A DNA stretch of 51,128 nt, from contig USCB01000010.1 of NCBI GenBank assembly GCA_900553125.1, positions 1 to 51,128 on the forward strand. The letters run 5' to 3'. Below are positions 15,241-22,756 of this stretch, piece after piece. This DNA is from an uncultured Clostridium sp. (GTDB lineage: Bacteria > Bacillota > Clostridia > TANB77 > CAG-508). Position 1 is the stretch's first letter; each line of letters opens with the position of its first letter. A model generated the notes under the pieces. That model had not been told where the DNA came from. It saw only the letters and a program-made list of their open reading frames with translations, and ran no database searches. The translations under genes were made by a program, and so were the position numbers.

Positions 15241-16191
15241 TTACAGTAAGCGTAGAAAAAAGCAATAAATTTTGAAGGTTATTTTGTTATTACTTTTTAT
15301 ATACAGATTTTTTAAACTTTTCTTTTTTAGTATAGGATTTTTCCTCCAACTTGGAAATTTCAAATTTATGTTGTTCCAGGTTTCTTTTAAAGCTTTTTTT
15401 CTATCAGTTTTGTTACTTATTTTGCACATTCTTTTTAATGAACTACATAATAAAAATCTAATATATATATATTCCAATTCATCTTTATATTCATCATAAA
15501 AACATTTTTCCTTATAATATGTAATTACATTTTCAAGCACTGTAAAAATTTCTATTGTTCTAATATTTTGTGTATTTGCAATTGAATTTTCCCTTTGTAC
15601 ATAATGTACAAAACATTTTTTTACAAAAGAAACTTTTTCTAAATATGGAACTAGTTTATAAAAAAATTCCACATCTTCATATCTTAGTCCTACTGGAAAT
15701 TTTATTCCAGTTTTCTCTATTAACTCTCTTTTTATTAATTTATTCCAAGCAACTACACGTGCTTTTTCTATCATTTCTTTTTTGGATTTATATATAGTGC
15801 CTATATCTTCTTTTCTTTTATCTGGATATTGCCAAATAAAATCACATTCTACCATATCTGCATTTTCTTTTTTAGCTACCTCGTACATTTCTTCATACAT
15901 TGTGCTTTCCACATAATCATCTGAATCTAAAAATGCTATATATTCTCCTGTAGCATAAGGCATACCATAATTTCTTGCATCTGATAATCCACCATTTTCT
16001 TTTTCTAAATATTTTATAGATGGATATTTTTTTAAATATTTTTCTATTTTTTCCTTTGATGTATCTTTTGAACCGTCATTTACAATTATTATTTCTATAT
16101 CCTTTAGAGTTTGATTTATAACAGAATCTAGACATTTTTCTATATAATTTTCAACATTATATACTGGTATTATTAAACTAACTTTTGGCAT
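15241..16191 (-). CDS. Family 2 glycosyltransferase (EpsH/WcaA-like)
   Basis: The 316-residue protein has the GT2 signature VSLIIPVYNVENYIEKCLDS, then IIIVNDGSKDTS near residue 34, ENGGLSDARNYGM near 65 and the DXD motif FLDSDDYV near 88. GLRYEDVEFFYKLVP near 165 is typical of the catalytic base region of this subfamily. It is cytosolic and probably adds a sugar to a lipid-linked glycan. It starts 9 nt after trmFO with AAGGAG, so it is in the same operon. Confidence 0.87.
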   Translation of the reverse strand: MPKVSLIIPVYNVENYIEKCLDSVINQTLKDIEIIIVNDGSKDTSKEKIEKYLKKYPSIKYLEKENGGLSDARNYGMPYATGEYIAFLDSDDYVESTMYEEMYEVAKKENADMVECDFIWQYPDKRKEDIGTIYKSKKEMIEKARVVAWNKLIKRELIEKTGIKFPVGLRYEDVEFFYKLVPYLEKVSFVKKCFVHYVQRENSIANTQNIRTIEIFTVLENVITYYKEKCFYDEYKDELEYIYIRFLLCSSLKRMCKISNKTDRKKALKETWNNINLKFPSWRKNPILKKKSLKNLYIKSNNKITFKIYCFFLRLL

Positions 16192-16200
16192 ATTTTCTCC

Positions 16201-17559
16201 TTATTTTTCTAAATATTCAAGTGCTCTATCAGCTAATTTTCCGTATTTTAATTTTTTGTCTTTTATTTTTTCTCCTAGTTCTGGTACAATTCCAAAGTTT
16301 GCATTCATAGGCTGGAATTTATCATTTTCAGTTGATATATATTTTGCTAATGCTCCTATCATTGTATATTCAGAAAATTCTTTTTTTGTATCATTATTGT
16401 ATTGGTGTGCAGCATTTATTCCTGCAACTAGACCTGAGGATATTGATTCCACATATCCTTCTACTCCTGTTATTTGTCCTGCAAAATATATATTTGGAGA
16501 TTTTTTTAGGTTATATGTATTATCTAATAAATAACTAGAATTTATGTACGTATTTCGGTGCATCACTCCATATTTTATAAATTCTGCATTTTCTAGACCT
16601 GGTATCATACTAAATACTCTTTTTTGTTCTCCATATTTTAGATTTGTTTGGAAGCCTACTAAATTATATAAGCTCGCCGCACCATTGTCTTGTCTTAATT
16701 GCACTACTGCATAAGGTCTTTTTCCATATCTTGGATCATCAAATCCTACTGGTTTTAATGGACCAAATCTTAATGTATCTATTCCTCTTTTTGCCATTAT
16801 TTCTACTGGCATACAACCTTCAAATATTTCTCTTTTCTCAAAATCGTGAAGTGTTACTACTTCTGCATTTATTAGTTCTTGTACAAATTTTTCGTATTCT
16901 TCTTTGTTCATTGGAAGGTTTATATAGCTTGCATCTTGCAAATTTAATCTTTCTTGCCATTTATCCATTGTTTCTTCTTTTTTCTTTTCTTGCTCATATC
17001 TATTTCCGTAAAATGCTATGTTAAAATCTATGCTTTCTTTTGTTACTATTGGAGCTGCTGCATCATAAAATGCTAGTTTTTCTTGGTCTGTTAGTTCTTG
17101 AATTTCTTTTGATAGACTTTCCGAGGTTAGTGGCCCTGTTGCGATTATTACTATTCCATTTTGGGCTAAGTCTTTTAAGTGAATTTCTTCTCCTATTTCT
17201 TTATTTATTACTTCTATAAGTGGATTTTTCTTTATTTCTTCTGTTACAATTTCAGAAAACTTTTCTCTATCTACTGCTAGTGCTTGCCCTGCTGGTACTG
17301 CTGTTTTGTCTGCTATTTTTATTAGTAAAGAGTCTAGTTTTCTTAGCTCTTCTTTTAGTAAACCACAAGCATTTGTGTGTAAGTTTGATTTAAATGAATT
17401 ACTACATACTATTTCTGCTAAATTTTCGTTTGAGTGTGCTGGTGAGTATTTTTGTGGTTTCATTTCATATAGTTTTACTTTTATTCCTCTTTTTGCTATT
17501 TGGTAGGCTGCTTCTGTTCCTGCTAGGCCACCTCCTATTATTGTTATATATTCGTTCAT
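16201..17559 (-). CDS. trmFO: Methylenetetrahydrofolate-tRNA (uracil-5-)-methyltransferase
   Basis: TrmFO uses methylenetetrahydrofolate and FAD to methylate U54 in the T-loop of tRNAs. The 452-residue protein has the FAD-binding N-terminus YITIIGGGLAGTEAAYQIAKRG. Both expected catalytic cysteines are seen, in IVCSNSFKS near residue 51 and FEGCMPVE near 225. RFGPLKPVGF and the C-terminal FAD motif IYFAGQITGVEGYVESISSG also fit. It is the first gene of the operon with the polysaccharide genes and has a clear promoter. GGAG precedes the ATG. Confidence 0.95.
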   Translation of the reverse strand: MNEYITIIGGGLAGTEAAYQIAKRGIKVKLYEMKPQKYSPAHSNENLAEIVCSNSFKSNLHTNACGLLKEELRKLDSLLIKIADKTAVPAGQALAVDREKFSEIVTEEIKKNPLIEVINKEIGEEIHLKDLAQNGIVIIATGPLTSESLSKEIQELTDQEKLAFYDAAAPIVTKESIDFNIAFYGNRYEQEKKKEETMDKWQERLNLQDASYINLPMNKEEYEKFVQELINAEVVTLHDFEKREIFEGCMPVEIMAKRGIDTLRFGPLKPVGFDDPRYGKRPYAVVQLRQDNGAASLYNLVGFQTNLKYGEQKRVFSMIPGLENAEFIKYGVMHRNTYINSSYLLDNTYNLKKSPNIYFAGQITGVEGYVESISSGLVAGINAAHQYNNDTKKEFSEYTMIGALAKYISTENDKFQPMNANFGIVPELGEKIKDKKLKYGKLADRALEYLEK

Positions 17560-17583
17560 TTTTGTTGTCTCCTTTTGGGGTAT

Positions 17584-17612
17584 ATTATATAGTATTTTTG
17601 GGGGATTTTCAA
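17584..17612 (-). promoter_or_regulatory. Sigma-A-type promoter of the trmFO-polysaccharide operon
   Basis: On the minus strand TTGAAA, a 17-nt spacer and a perfect TATAAT lie about 25 nt upstream of the trmFO start. Confidence 0.75.
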
Positions 17613-17628
17613 TCCCTAAAAAGTTAAC

Positions 17629-17684
17629 TTTACAAAATAGGTAAAAATCATTTTACAAAATGGGTAAATTTTATTTTACAAAAT
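17629..17684. repeat. Three TTTACAAAAT direct repeats at 23-nt period
   Basis: The 10-mer TTTACAAAAT occurs at 17629, 17652 and 17675. The first two copies are similar over the whole 23-nt period (TTTACAAAATRGGTAAA). They lie directly upstream of the -35 of the trmFO promoter, where an activator or repressor could bind. Confidence 0.6.
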
Positions 17685-17701
17685 AAAGATTTTTAAATCT
17701 T

Positions 17702-17728
17702 AAAAGACGGATTTTTTTAGCCGCCTTT
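17702..17728 (-). terminator. Terminator of the DUF378 gene
   Basis: The minus strand reads AAAAGGCGG, an AU-rich loop and CCGTCTTTT directly after the stop codon. Confidence 0.7.
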
Positions 17729-17923
17729 TTACTCGTTTATTTTCGAATATAATCCAATTGATACAATTCCACTTAATCCAACTAATGTGTATATAATTCT
17801 ACTTAGTACACTCATTTGTCCAAATATCATTGCTACTAGGTCAAAGTTAAATATTCCTATTAATAGCCAATTTAGTGCTCCTATTATTACTAGTGTAAGT
17901 ACAATATTGTATAAAACTTTCAT
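17729..17923 (-). CDS. DUF378 family small membrane protein
   Basis: This 64-residue protein has two membrane helices and the DUF378 pattern, seen as LTLVIIGALNWLLIGIFNFDLVA, split here into IGALNWLLIG and FNFDLVA. A second helix, RIIYTLVGLSGI, follows. Members are widespread and functionally uncharacterised. A TTG at 17938 lies within the ribosome-binding site region. ATG 17923 with GGAGG and 7-nt spacing is the start. It is monocistronic with its own terminator. Confidence 0.85.
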   Translation of the reverse strand: MKVLYNIVLTLVIIGALNWLLIGIFNFDLVAMIFGQMSVLSRIIYTLVGLSGIVSIGLYSKINE

Positions 17924-17996
17924 CTTTTTTACCTCCAAATGTTGTTTTATTGTTAGTATTATGCAAATTTTGGAGTTTTATTCATTTTTTATAACT

Positions 17997-18027
17997 AAAA
18001 ATCTCCACGGTGGTAATGGAGATTTTT
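17997..18027 (-). terminator. Terminator of the 77-residue gene
   Basis: An 11-bp stem (AAAAATCTCCA with TGGAGATTTTT) around a 9-nt loop gives a U-run on the minus-strand transcript just after the stop at 18030. Confidence 0.8.
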
Positions 18028-18029
18028 CT

Positions 18030-18263
18030 CTAAAGTGACATATCTTCACATATAGTCATACTTTCCTCAAGCCTTCTTAGGTCTGCTGTTATGTATAAAG
18101 GTGTTTCATCTTCAAGATAAACATACAAATATACATGATCATCTCCTATATGATTAAATTTAAACTTTGTCACCTTTTTTCCATATTTATTTTCAACTTT
18201 TGAAGCAATCGCTGCTTTTATCCGTTTCCTTTCACTCGGAAATAAAATGTTTATATTTATCAT
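18030..18263 (-). CDS. Hypothetical 77-residue protein
   Basis: I do not recognise this gene. The product starts MININILFPSERKRIKAAIA, is soluble, has a mixed charged composition and probably an alpha-beta fold (KVTKFKFNHIG, YLYVYLEDE, YITADLRRLEE). The ATG at 18263 has GGGAGGA with 7-nt spacing; an open extension to 18341 lacks such support. It has its own promoter and terminator, so it is likely real. It is the only non-atypical gene in which I found an in-frame CGG codon (18222-18224, read as Arg in KRIKAA). Confidence 0.65.
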   Translation of the reverse strand: MININILFPSERKRIKAAIASKVENKYGKKVTKFKFNHIGDDHVYLYVYLEDETPLYITADLRRLEESMTICEDMSL

Positions 18264-18357
18264 AAAAAGATCCTCCCAAATTATTATTAAGAATTCGTTA
18301 ATGCTACCACCTTGCAATAACTTATGCGTATGATGAAACAATCCATCATTAATCTAT

Positions 18358-18386
18358 ATTATACCAAATATTTTACCATTTTACAA
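18358..18386 (-). promoter_or_regulatory. Sigma-A-type promoter of the 77-residue gene
   Basis: On the minus strand TTGTAA, a 17-nt spacer and TATAAT lie about 95 nt upstream of the ATG, leaving a leader that could hold small hairpins. Confidence 0.6.
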
Positions 18387-18421
18387 ATTAGCTATTTTAT
18401 CTCCATTTTCTTATAATACAA

Positions 18422-18454
18422 AAAACTTACGAAATTATGAATTTCGTAAGTTTT
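18422..18454 (-). terminator. Terminator of tRNA-Gly
   Basis: A perfect 15-bp stem (AAAACTTACGAAATT with its complement) with a 3-nt loop lies 7 nt after the tRNA 3' end. Confidence 0.85.
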
Positions 18455-18460
18455 AAAATT

Positions 18461-18534
18461 TGGAGCAGGTAGTGGGAATCGAACCCACGTAGCTAGCTTG
18501 GAAGGCTAGGGTTCTACCATTGAACTACACCTGC
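18461..18534 (-). tRNA. tRNA-Gly (anticodon TCC)
   Basis: The 74-nt minus-strand sequence folds as a cloverleaf. The acceptor is GCAGGTG with TACCTGC (one G-U pair), the anticodon stem CTAGC/GCTAG has loop CTTCCAA giving anticodon TCC, and the T loop is GGTTCGATTCC. The CCA end is encoded. It decodes GGA and GGG and is flanked by its own promoter and terminator. GGA is the codon that would be read after each proposed CGGA frameshift in this window. Confidence 0.95.
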
Positions 18535-18556
18535 AACTTCTCCTTAATGCTTTACT

Positions 18557-18584
18557 ATTATATCATTTTTTTTAAATTTGTCAA
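18557..18584 (-). promoter_or_regulatory. Promoter of tRNA-Gly
   Basis: On the minus strand a perfect TTGACA, a 16-nt spacer and a perfect TATAAT lie just upstream of the tRNA. The stop codon of the 48-residue ORF is inside the -35 element. Confidence 0.8.
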
Positions 18585-18727
18585 GGATTTTTTTGAATTT
18601 TCTTTTTATTTTTTGTAATATTAATACAAATACCTATTATAGTAAGCATTGCACCTACTAATATAATTAAATAAAAACAAAATGTAAACAATGTTAGAGG
18701 AAAGCTATTAATACCCGCTCTCCACAT
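18581..18727 (-). CDS. Possible 48-residue small membrane protein
   Basis: This ORF encodes MWRAGINSFPLTLFTFCFYL followed by a hydrophobic stretch (IILVGAMLTIIGICINI) and a Lys-rich tail. The pattern is plausible for a small single-pass membrane protein. It begins 3 nt after the stop of the radical SAM gene, which would allow translational coupling, but it has only a weak ribosome-binding site. It runs into the tRNA-Gly promoter. Existence is uncertain. Confidence 0.35.
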   Translation of the reverse strand: MWRAGINSFPLTLFTFCFYLIILVGAMLTIIGICINITKNKKKIQKNP

Positions 18728-18730
18728 ACA

Positions 18731-19780
18731 TTACTCTGAAAAGTCTTCATAAATTTTTGTAATCTCTATCTTTGATTTTCCCTGTTTAATTTTCTCGTCT
18801 GCCTTAACAATTAAATTCACATCATAAACATCTCTTAAATTATTAATATTATCTTTTCTTTGTCCAATAACATTGTTTACATCTGCTGGATTAACAGTAA
18901 CGACAACTTCTTTAACCTTAGTATTTAGTTGTTTTATTTTTTCAACTATAACATCATACCACATTCCAGATTCAACCAATTGCCTAAAAGCTGGATGGAA
19001 TGGACCTGCTACAACTTCGCTTTTATCATTTTCCGGATTTGTTATAGTATCTGTTGGCTGAAGTCCTATTCTTATTACTTCTATATGTTTTTTTACAAAT
19101 AGTTTTACAAGTTCTTTACAAACTTCTACAGCCTGTATAACTGTTAATGGCTTATATTTTCCATCATTATAGTCTTTTTCTAGTTTGGTATTTTTTATAA
19201 CTAAAACTGGGTATATTCTTACCATTTTAGGCTTTAATTTTATTAATTGTTTTGCTGTATTTATTTCATCAACTGTTGTACTTTCTGGAAGTCCAACCAT
19301 CATTTGATGTCCTAAATCGAACCCATACCATCTAATTAGTTTTGATGCTTTTACAACATCTTCAAAAGTATGTCCTCTTCCAGCTTTTTTTAGGATATAA
19401 TCATTTGCAGATTGTACTCCAAGTTCAATTGTTTTTACTTTGTATTTTTTTAATCTTTTTAGGATCTTTTTATCTATATAATCAGGTCTTGTTGATATTC
19501 TTATACTATCAACCTTTTTTTGTTTTATATATTCATATGCTGCTGCTAGTAATTCTTCTTGTTTTGATTCTTCTATTCCTGTAAAACTTCCTCCGAAAAA
19601 AGCTACTTCTACTTTAGAATCTTTTTTTATATATTTTAGGTGTTCTTCTATTATATTTTTTACATCTTCCTTTGTTACTTGCTTTGTTTGTCCGCTTATT
19701 GATTTTTGGTTGCAAAATACACAATCATTTGGACATCCTAAGTGTGGTACAAATATTGGAATTATATACTGTTTTTTCAT
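18731..19780 (-). CDS. Radical SAM protein, Elp3-like
   Basis: The 349-residue protein has the radical SAM cysteine motif near residues 16-23 (GCPNDCVFCNQKS, CX3CX2C). SAM-binding segments AFFGGSFTG near 61, RISTRPDYI near 95 and ELGVQSANDYIL near 120 follow, and HQMMVGLPEST near 158. This is the catalytic core of elongator-protein-3-like enzymes without the acetyltransferase domain. Family members in Firmicutes are often next to rnc, as here (4-nt gap). The substrate is unknown; tRNA modification is a reasonable guess. Confidence 0.85.
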   Translation of the reverse strand: MKKQYIIPIFVPHLGCPNDCVFCNQKSISGQTKQVTKEDVKNIIEEHLKYIKKDSKVEVAFFGGSFTGIEESKQEELLAAAYEYIKQKKVDSIRISTRPDYIDKKILKRLKKYKVKTIELGVQSANDYILKKAGRGHTFEDVVKASKLIRWYGFDLGHQMMVGLPESTTVDEINTAKQLIKLKPKMVRIYPVLVIKNTKLEKDYNDGKYKPLTVIQAVEVCKELVKLFVKKHIEVIRIGLQPTDTITNPENDKSEVVAGPFHPAFRQLVESGMWYDVIVEKIKQLNTKVKEVVVTVNPADVNNVIGQRKDNINNLRDVYDVNLIVKADEKIKQGKSKIEITKIYEDFSE

Positions 19781-19784
19781 AGTT

Positions 19785-20465
19785 TCACCCCTTTTTTATT
19801 AATTCTATAGCATGTTTTGCTGCTTCCATTTCTGCATGTTTTTTGCTTTTTCCTTCTCCAGTTGCTAAAATTTTTCCGTTGTAGATTACTTCTGATACAA
19901 ATATTTTATCGTGATCTGGTCCTACTTCTTTTATTATTTTGTATTCTATATGTACATCTCCATGTTGCTGAAGTATTTCTTGTAGTACTGTTTTATAGTC
20001 CTTTTGTCCAACATTTTGACTTGCTAATTTTATTTCTTCTTTTAGGTTTCCAACTATAAATTTATTTGCTGGCTCTAGCCCTCCATCTAGGTACATTGCT
20101 GCAATTACTGCCTCTACACTGTCTGCCATGATTGCTGGTTTTACTTCTTTATGTGCTACTCTTTCTGATTTTCCTAGTCGTAAGAAATCACTAAAATTAT
20201 GTGATTTTGCAACTTTATATAAACTTGCCTCACACACTACTTGTGCTCTAACTTTAGTCATTTCTCCTTCTTTTAGTTTTGGATAGTTTTGATATATATA
20301 TATACTCGATAAAAATTCTAGTATGCTATCTCCTAGGAACTCTAGCTTTTCATTGCTTATTGTTTTTTTCTCATATGCATATGATGTATGTGTTAATGCT
20401 GTTTGTAGTAAATTTTTATCTTTAAATATATACCCTATTTCTTTTTCTAATTTTGTATAGTCCAT
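19785..20465 (-). CDS. rnc: Ribonuclease III
   Basis: RNase III cuts double-stranded RNA in rRNA and mRNA processing. The 226-residue protein has the catalytic signature NEKLEFLGDSILEF near residue 38, the second acidic site MADSVEAVIAAMYLDGG near 112, and a C-terminal double-stranded-RNA-binding domain (YKTVLQEILQQHG ... GKSKKHAEMEAAKHAIE) at about 157-225. A GTG at 20474 overlaps the GAGGTG ribosome-binding site; ATG 20465 is preferred. The canonical neighbour acpP is separated by an inserted AAA-type gene. Confidence 0.95.
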   Translation of the reverse strand: MDYTKLEKEIGYIFKDKNLLQTALTHTSYAYEKKTISNEKLEFLGDSILEFLSSIYIYQNYPKLKEGEMTKVRAQVVCEASLYKVAKSHNFSDFLRLGKSERVAHKEVKPAIMADSVEAVIAAMYLDGGLEPANKFIVGNLKEEIKLASQNVGQKDYKTVLQEILQQHGDVHIEYKIIKEVGPDHDKIFVSEVIYNGKILATGEGKSKKHAEMEAAKHAIELIKKG

Positions 20466-20495
20466 TTTACTCACCTCTTTTCTACATATGTATCT

Positions 20496-20523
20496 ATTAT
20501 ATACTTTTTTGGGATTTTTTCAA
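20496..20523 (-). promoter_or_regulatory. Probable promoter of rnc
   Basis: On the minus strand TTGAAA, a 16-nt spacer and TATAAT lie about 31 nt upstream of the rnc start. Confidence 0.55.
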
Positions 20524-20541
20524 GTGTTTTGACGAAAAATT

Positions 20542-20575
20542 TACCGATAGTAACACACGGTCTATCGGTAGTTTT
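20542..20575 (-). terminator. Terminator of the AAA/PD-(D/E)XK gene
   Basis: A 9-bp stem (TACCGATAG with CTATCGGTA) with A/T-rich flanks follows the stop at 20603. The minus-strand transcript ends in a U-run. Confidence 0.75.
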
Positions 20576-20602
20576 TCTTTAAAATAAAAGTGTAATATTT
20601 TT

Positions 20603-22285
20603 CTATATTTCTTGGACATAAATCTCATTTCCTGCAACAACAATAGTATATTTTCTGAGTCCCTCTATGTCTTTTATGTCATCAAACTTAGAGTATCTTT
20701 CAATCTGTTCTCTTGCCTCTTTTTGTTTATCTTCTAATTTTGCTGTTTCTCCTTTTTTTATATATTTAAATTCGACCATTATAGCCTTATATCCTTTTGT
20801 TCTATCTCTTGGTACAAGCAAAATATCTGGATAATTTCTATTTACTTCCATTTCAGATTTTGTAGAATATGAATTTATATTCATTGCTATACAGTAAAAT
20901 ATTAATTTAATATATTTCTCATCAAATTTAATTAAATCACGATTTGATAAATTATTTAAATATATTCTTAGTACTTCAACTATTTTGTCAATTCTTCCTT
21001 CCATTGCTAATTGTATTAATATTTCTTGACTCGTACTACTATCTATTCTAAATTCTGCTTTTTCATTCATTAATTGTAAAAAATAGCTTGCATAAATTTC
21101 TTTCATTACTTTATTTGGTATTTTAAGTTCAGGTATTCCCGCTAAATTTCCAGATATTGTTAAATATCCTAAATAATATAACATTGAAGTCATATCTATT
21201 TCAGTAAATTCTATTGCTGGATTAAATTTTTCCACAATTGTATTTGCTATAGTTTCTCCCTGTACAGTTTTTCTTAATATATCTAACCTTTTTTCACCCT
21301 TACATAAATCAAGCATTTTACCAATTTTACTATAATCGCTTGCTATGTTCATGTCTATTAAATCATTTGGTATTTCTTTTAATCTGATATATCTTGATAA
21401 GAAATATAAACACATATTTGAATTATATATTCGATTTTCTGCATTCAAACTAAATTTATATCCATCATAGTTTTCTTTCATTATTGGCAATATTTCTTCT
21501 TGTTCTTCTTTCGATACACCTTGATTATTTAAAATATCAATCAATTCATTTTGAGTAAATCCCATCATATCATTAAAATCTATATCTTGCGTTATATCTG
21601 TTCCTATATTAAATCCACTTGTCAAACTATCTAGTGTAATTGGTGCAACTCCTGTTATAAAAATTCTATCTACAACTGTTTCTGTCCCCTTTTTTAGAAT
21701 TTCGTACCATTTTCTTACCTTTCCATTTTTAGAAACAAGTGTCTTAAATCTTTCCGGATAAAATCCTAATAGCTCATTTGCAAAATGGTCATATTCGTCT
21801 ATTATTACATATATTAATTCTCCATTTTTTTGTAGCGAAAAAGCTGTAAATAAGCTATTTAAAATTTCTTCTGCCTCTTGACTTTCATTTATGAAAAAGT
21901 CTATTCCATATCTTCCCACAAATAATTTAATAGATTCTATTGTACTATTTTTAAATCCTCTGATTGTTGCCTCTTCTGAACTAGTATCTATCCCTGAAAA
22001 ATTAAATCGTAAAATACAATATTTGTTTTTGTTTTCGGTTGGATTTTTTCCTATATAGGTATTTCCATATAATTCATCAAATTTTTCTACTTTGTTTTTA
22101 TCATAATAATTTTCTATTACACTTGTAAATAGTGTTTTTCCAAATTTTCTTGGACGTAAAAACATTATACTTGTTTCTGGCAAATTTTCTAATTTTTCTA
22201 TATATTTTGTTTTATCTACATAGTAGTAACCATTATTTACGATTTTTTCATAGTTGCTTATTCCATATGGCATTTTTAAATTCAT
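20603..22285 (-). CDS. AAA-ATPase-like protein with C-terminal PD-(D/E)XK nuclease domain
   Basis: The 560-residue protein matches the AAA-ATPase_like/PDDEXK_9 architecture abundant in gut anaerobes. The N-terminus MPYGISNYEKIVNNGYYYVDKT is followed by the P-loop variant FLRPRKFGKTLF near residue 42 and the Walker B segment YVIIDEYDHF near 158. The C-terminal nuclease-like core has YPDILLVPRD and MVEFKYIKKG near 480-505, giving the D and ExK residues. The family role is unproven; it is often multi-copy and possibly mobile. GGAGG precedes the ATG. It interrupts the conserved plsX-acpP-rnc order and is flanked by terminators. Confidence 0.85.
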   Translation of the reverse strand: MNLKMPYGISNYEKIVNNGYYYVDKTKYIEKLENLPETSIMFLRPRKFGKTLFTSVIENYYDKNKVEKFDELYGNTYIGKNPTENKNKYCILRFNFSGIDTSSEEATIRGFKNSTIESIKLFVGRYGIDFFINESQEAEEILNSLFTAFSLQKNGELIYVIIDEYDHFANELLGFYPERFKTLVSKNGKVRKWYEILKKGTETVVDRIFITGVAPITLDSLTSGFNIGTDITQDIDFNDMMGFTQNELIDILNNQGVSKEEQEEILPIMKENYDGYKFSLNAENRIYNSNMCLYFLSRYIRLKEIPNDLIDMNIASDYSKIGKMLDLCKGEKRLDILRKTVQGETIANTIVEKFNPAIEFTEIDMTSMLYYLGYLTISGNLAGIPELKIPNKVMKEIYASYFLQLMNEKAEFRIDSSTSQEILIQLAMEGRIDKIVEVLRIYLNNLSNRDLIKFDEKYIKLIFYCIAMNINSYSTKSEMEVNRNYPDILLVPRDRTKGYKAIMVEFKYIKKGETAKLEDKQKEAREQIERYSKFDDIKDIEGLRKYTIVVAGNEIYVQEI

Positions 22286-22335
22286 TTTGAATTCCTCCAG
22301 TCTTTTATCGGTTTATTTTATTTTAATAAAAAAAA

Positions 22336-22367
22336 GAAAAAATAGCAAGTAATATTGCTATTTTTTC
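22336..22367 (-). terminator. Terminator of plsX-acpP
   Basis: A perfect 13-bp stem (22336-22348 with 22355-22367) with poly-A/T lies 5 nt after the acpP stop. Confidence 0.85.
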
Positions 22368-22371
22368 TATA

Positions 22372-22614
22372 TTATCCAACATTTTCCTTTATGTATTCAA
22401 CTACATCTCCAACTGTTACAACTTTTTCAGCCTCTCCATCTGGAATTTCTATATTAAATTCTTCTTCAATTCCCATTATTAACTCAACTAAATCTAAAGA
22501 GTCAGCTCCTAAATCATCTATAAAATGTGCATCTAATGTAACAGAATCTTCTGAAACTTGTAATAAGTCTACTATTATATTTTTTACCTTTTCAAATATT
22601 TCTTCTGAACTCAT
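22372..22614 (-). CDS. acpP: Acyl carrier protein
   Basis: ACP carries growing acyl chains on a 4'-phosphopantetheine arm in fatty acid and phospholipid synthesis. The 80-residue acidic protein has the attachment site GADSLDLVELIM with the modified Ser near residue 37, and the family C-terminus VGDVVEYIKENV. A strong GAGGAGGTGA site precedes the ATG. It lies downstream of plsX but has its own promoter in the 142-nt gap. Confidence 0.95.
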   Translation of the reverse strand: MSSEEIFEKVKNIIVDLLQVSEDSVTLDAHFIDDLGADSLDLVELIMGIEEEFNIEIPDGEAEKVVTVGDVVEYIKENVG

Positions 22615-22694
22615 CTTTTAAGTTCACCTCCTCTCAAGTTTACAAAAACTACTATATCTTTTGATATAAATTTTATGTTATTTTTATATAGACA

Positions 22695-22723
22695 TTTATA
22701 TTATATGTTTTTTCTTTTGTCAA
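22695..22723 (-). promoter_or_regulatory. Promoter of acpP
   Basis: On the minus strand TTGACA, a 17-nt spacer and TATAAA lie about 80 nt upstream of acpP. A TATAAT further in would give too short a spacer. Confidence 0.6.
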
Positions 22724-22756
22724 TAGATATCTCAAATTTATTTCATTTTTGAATGG

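Noticed and set aside
18222..18224. In-frame CGG in the 77-residue gene as another +1 site
   Set aside because: A +1 shift here gives GGA followed by a stop (TAA), while the zero frame stays open for 63 more codons, so it is better read as an ordinary codon.
18264..18350. Leader of the 77-residue gene as a T-box (AAGGTGGTAGC resembles the T-box core)
   Set aside because: The match to AGGGTGGNACCGCG is poor, no specifier stem or terminator is visible, and the downstream gene is not an aminoacylation or amino-acid gene.
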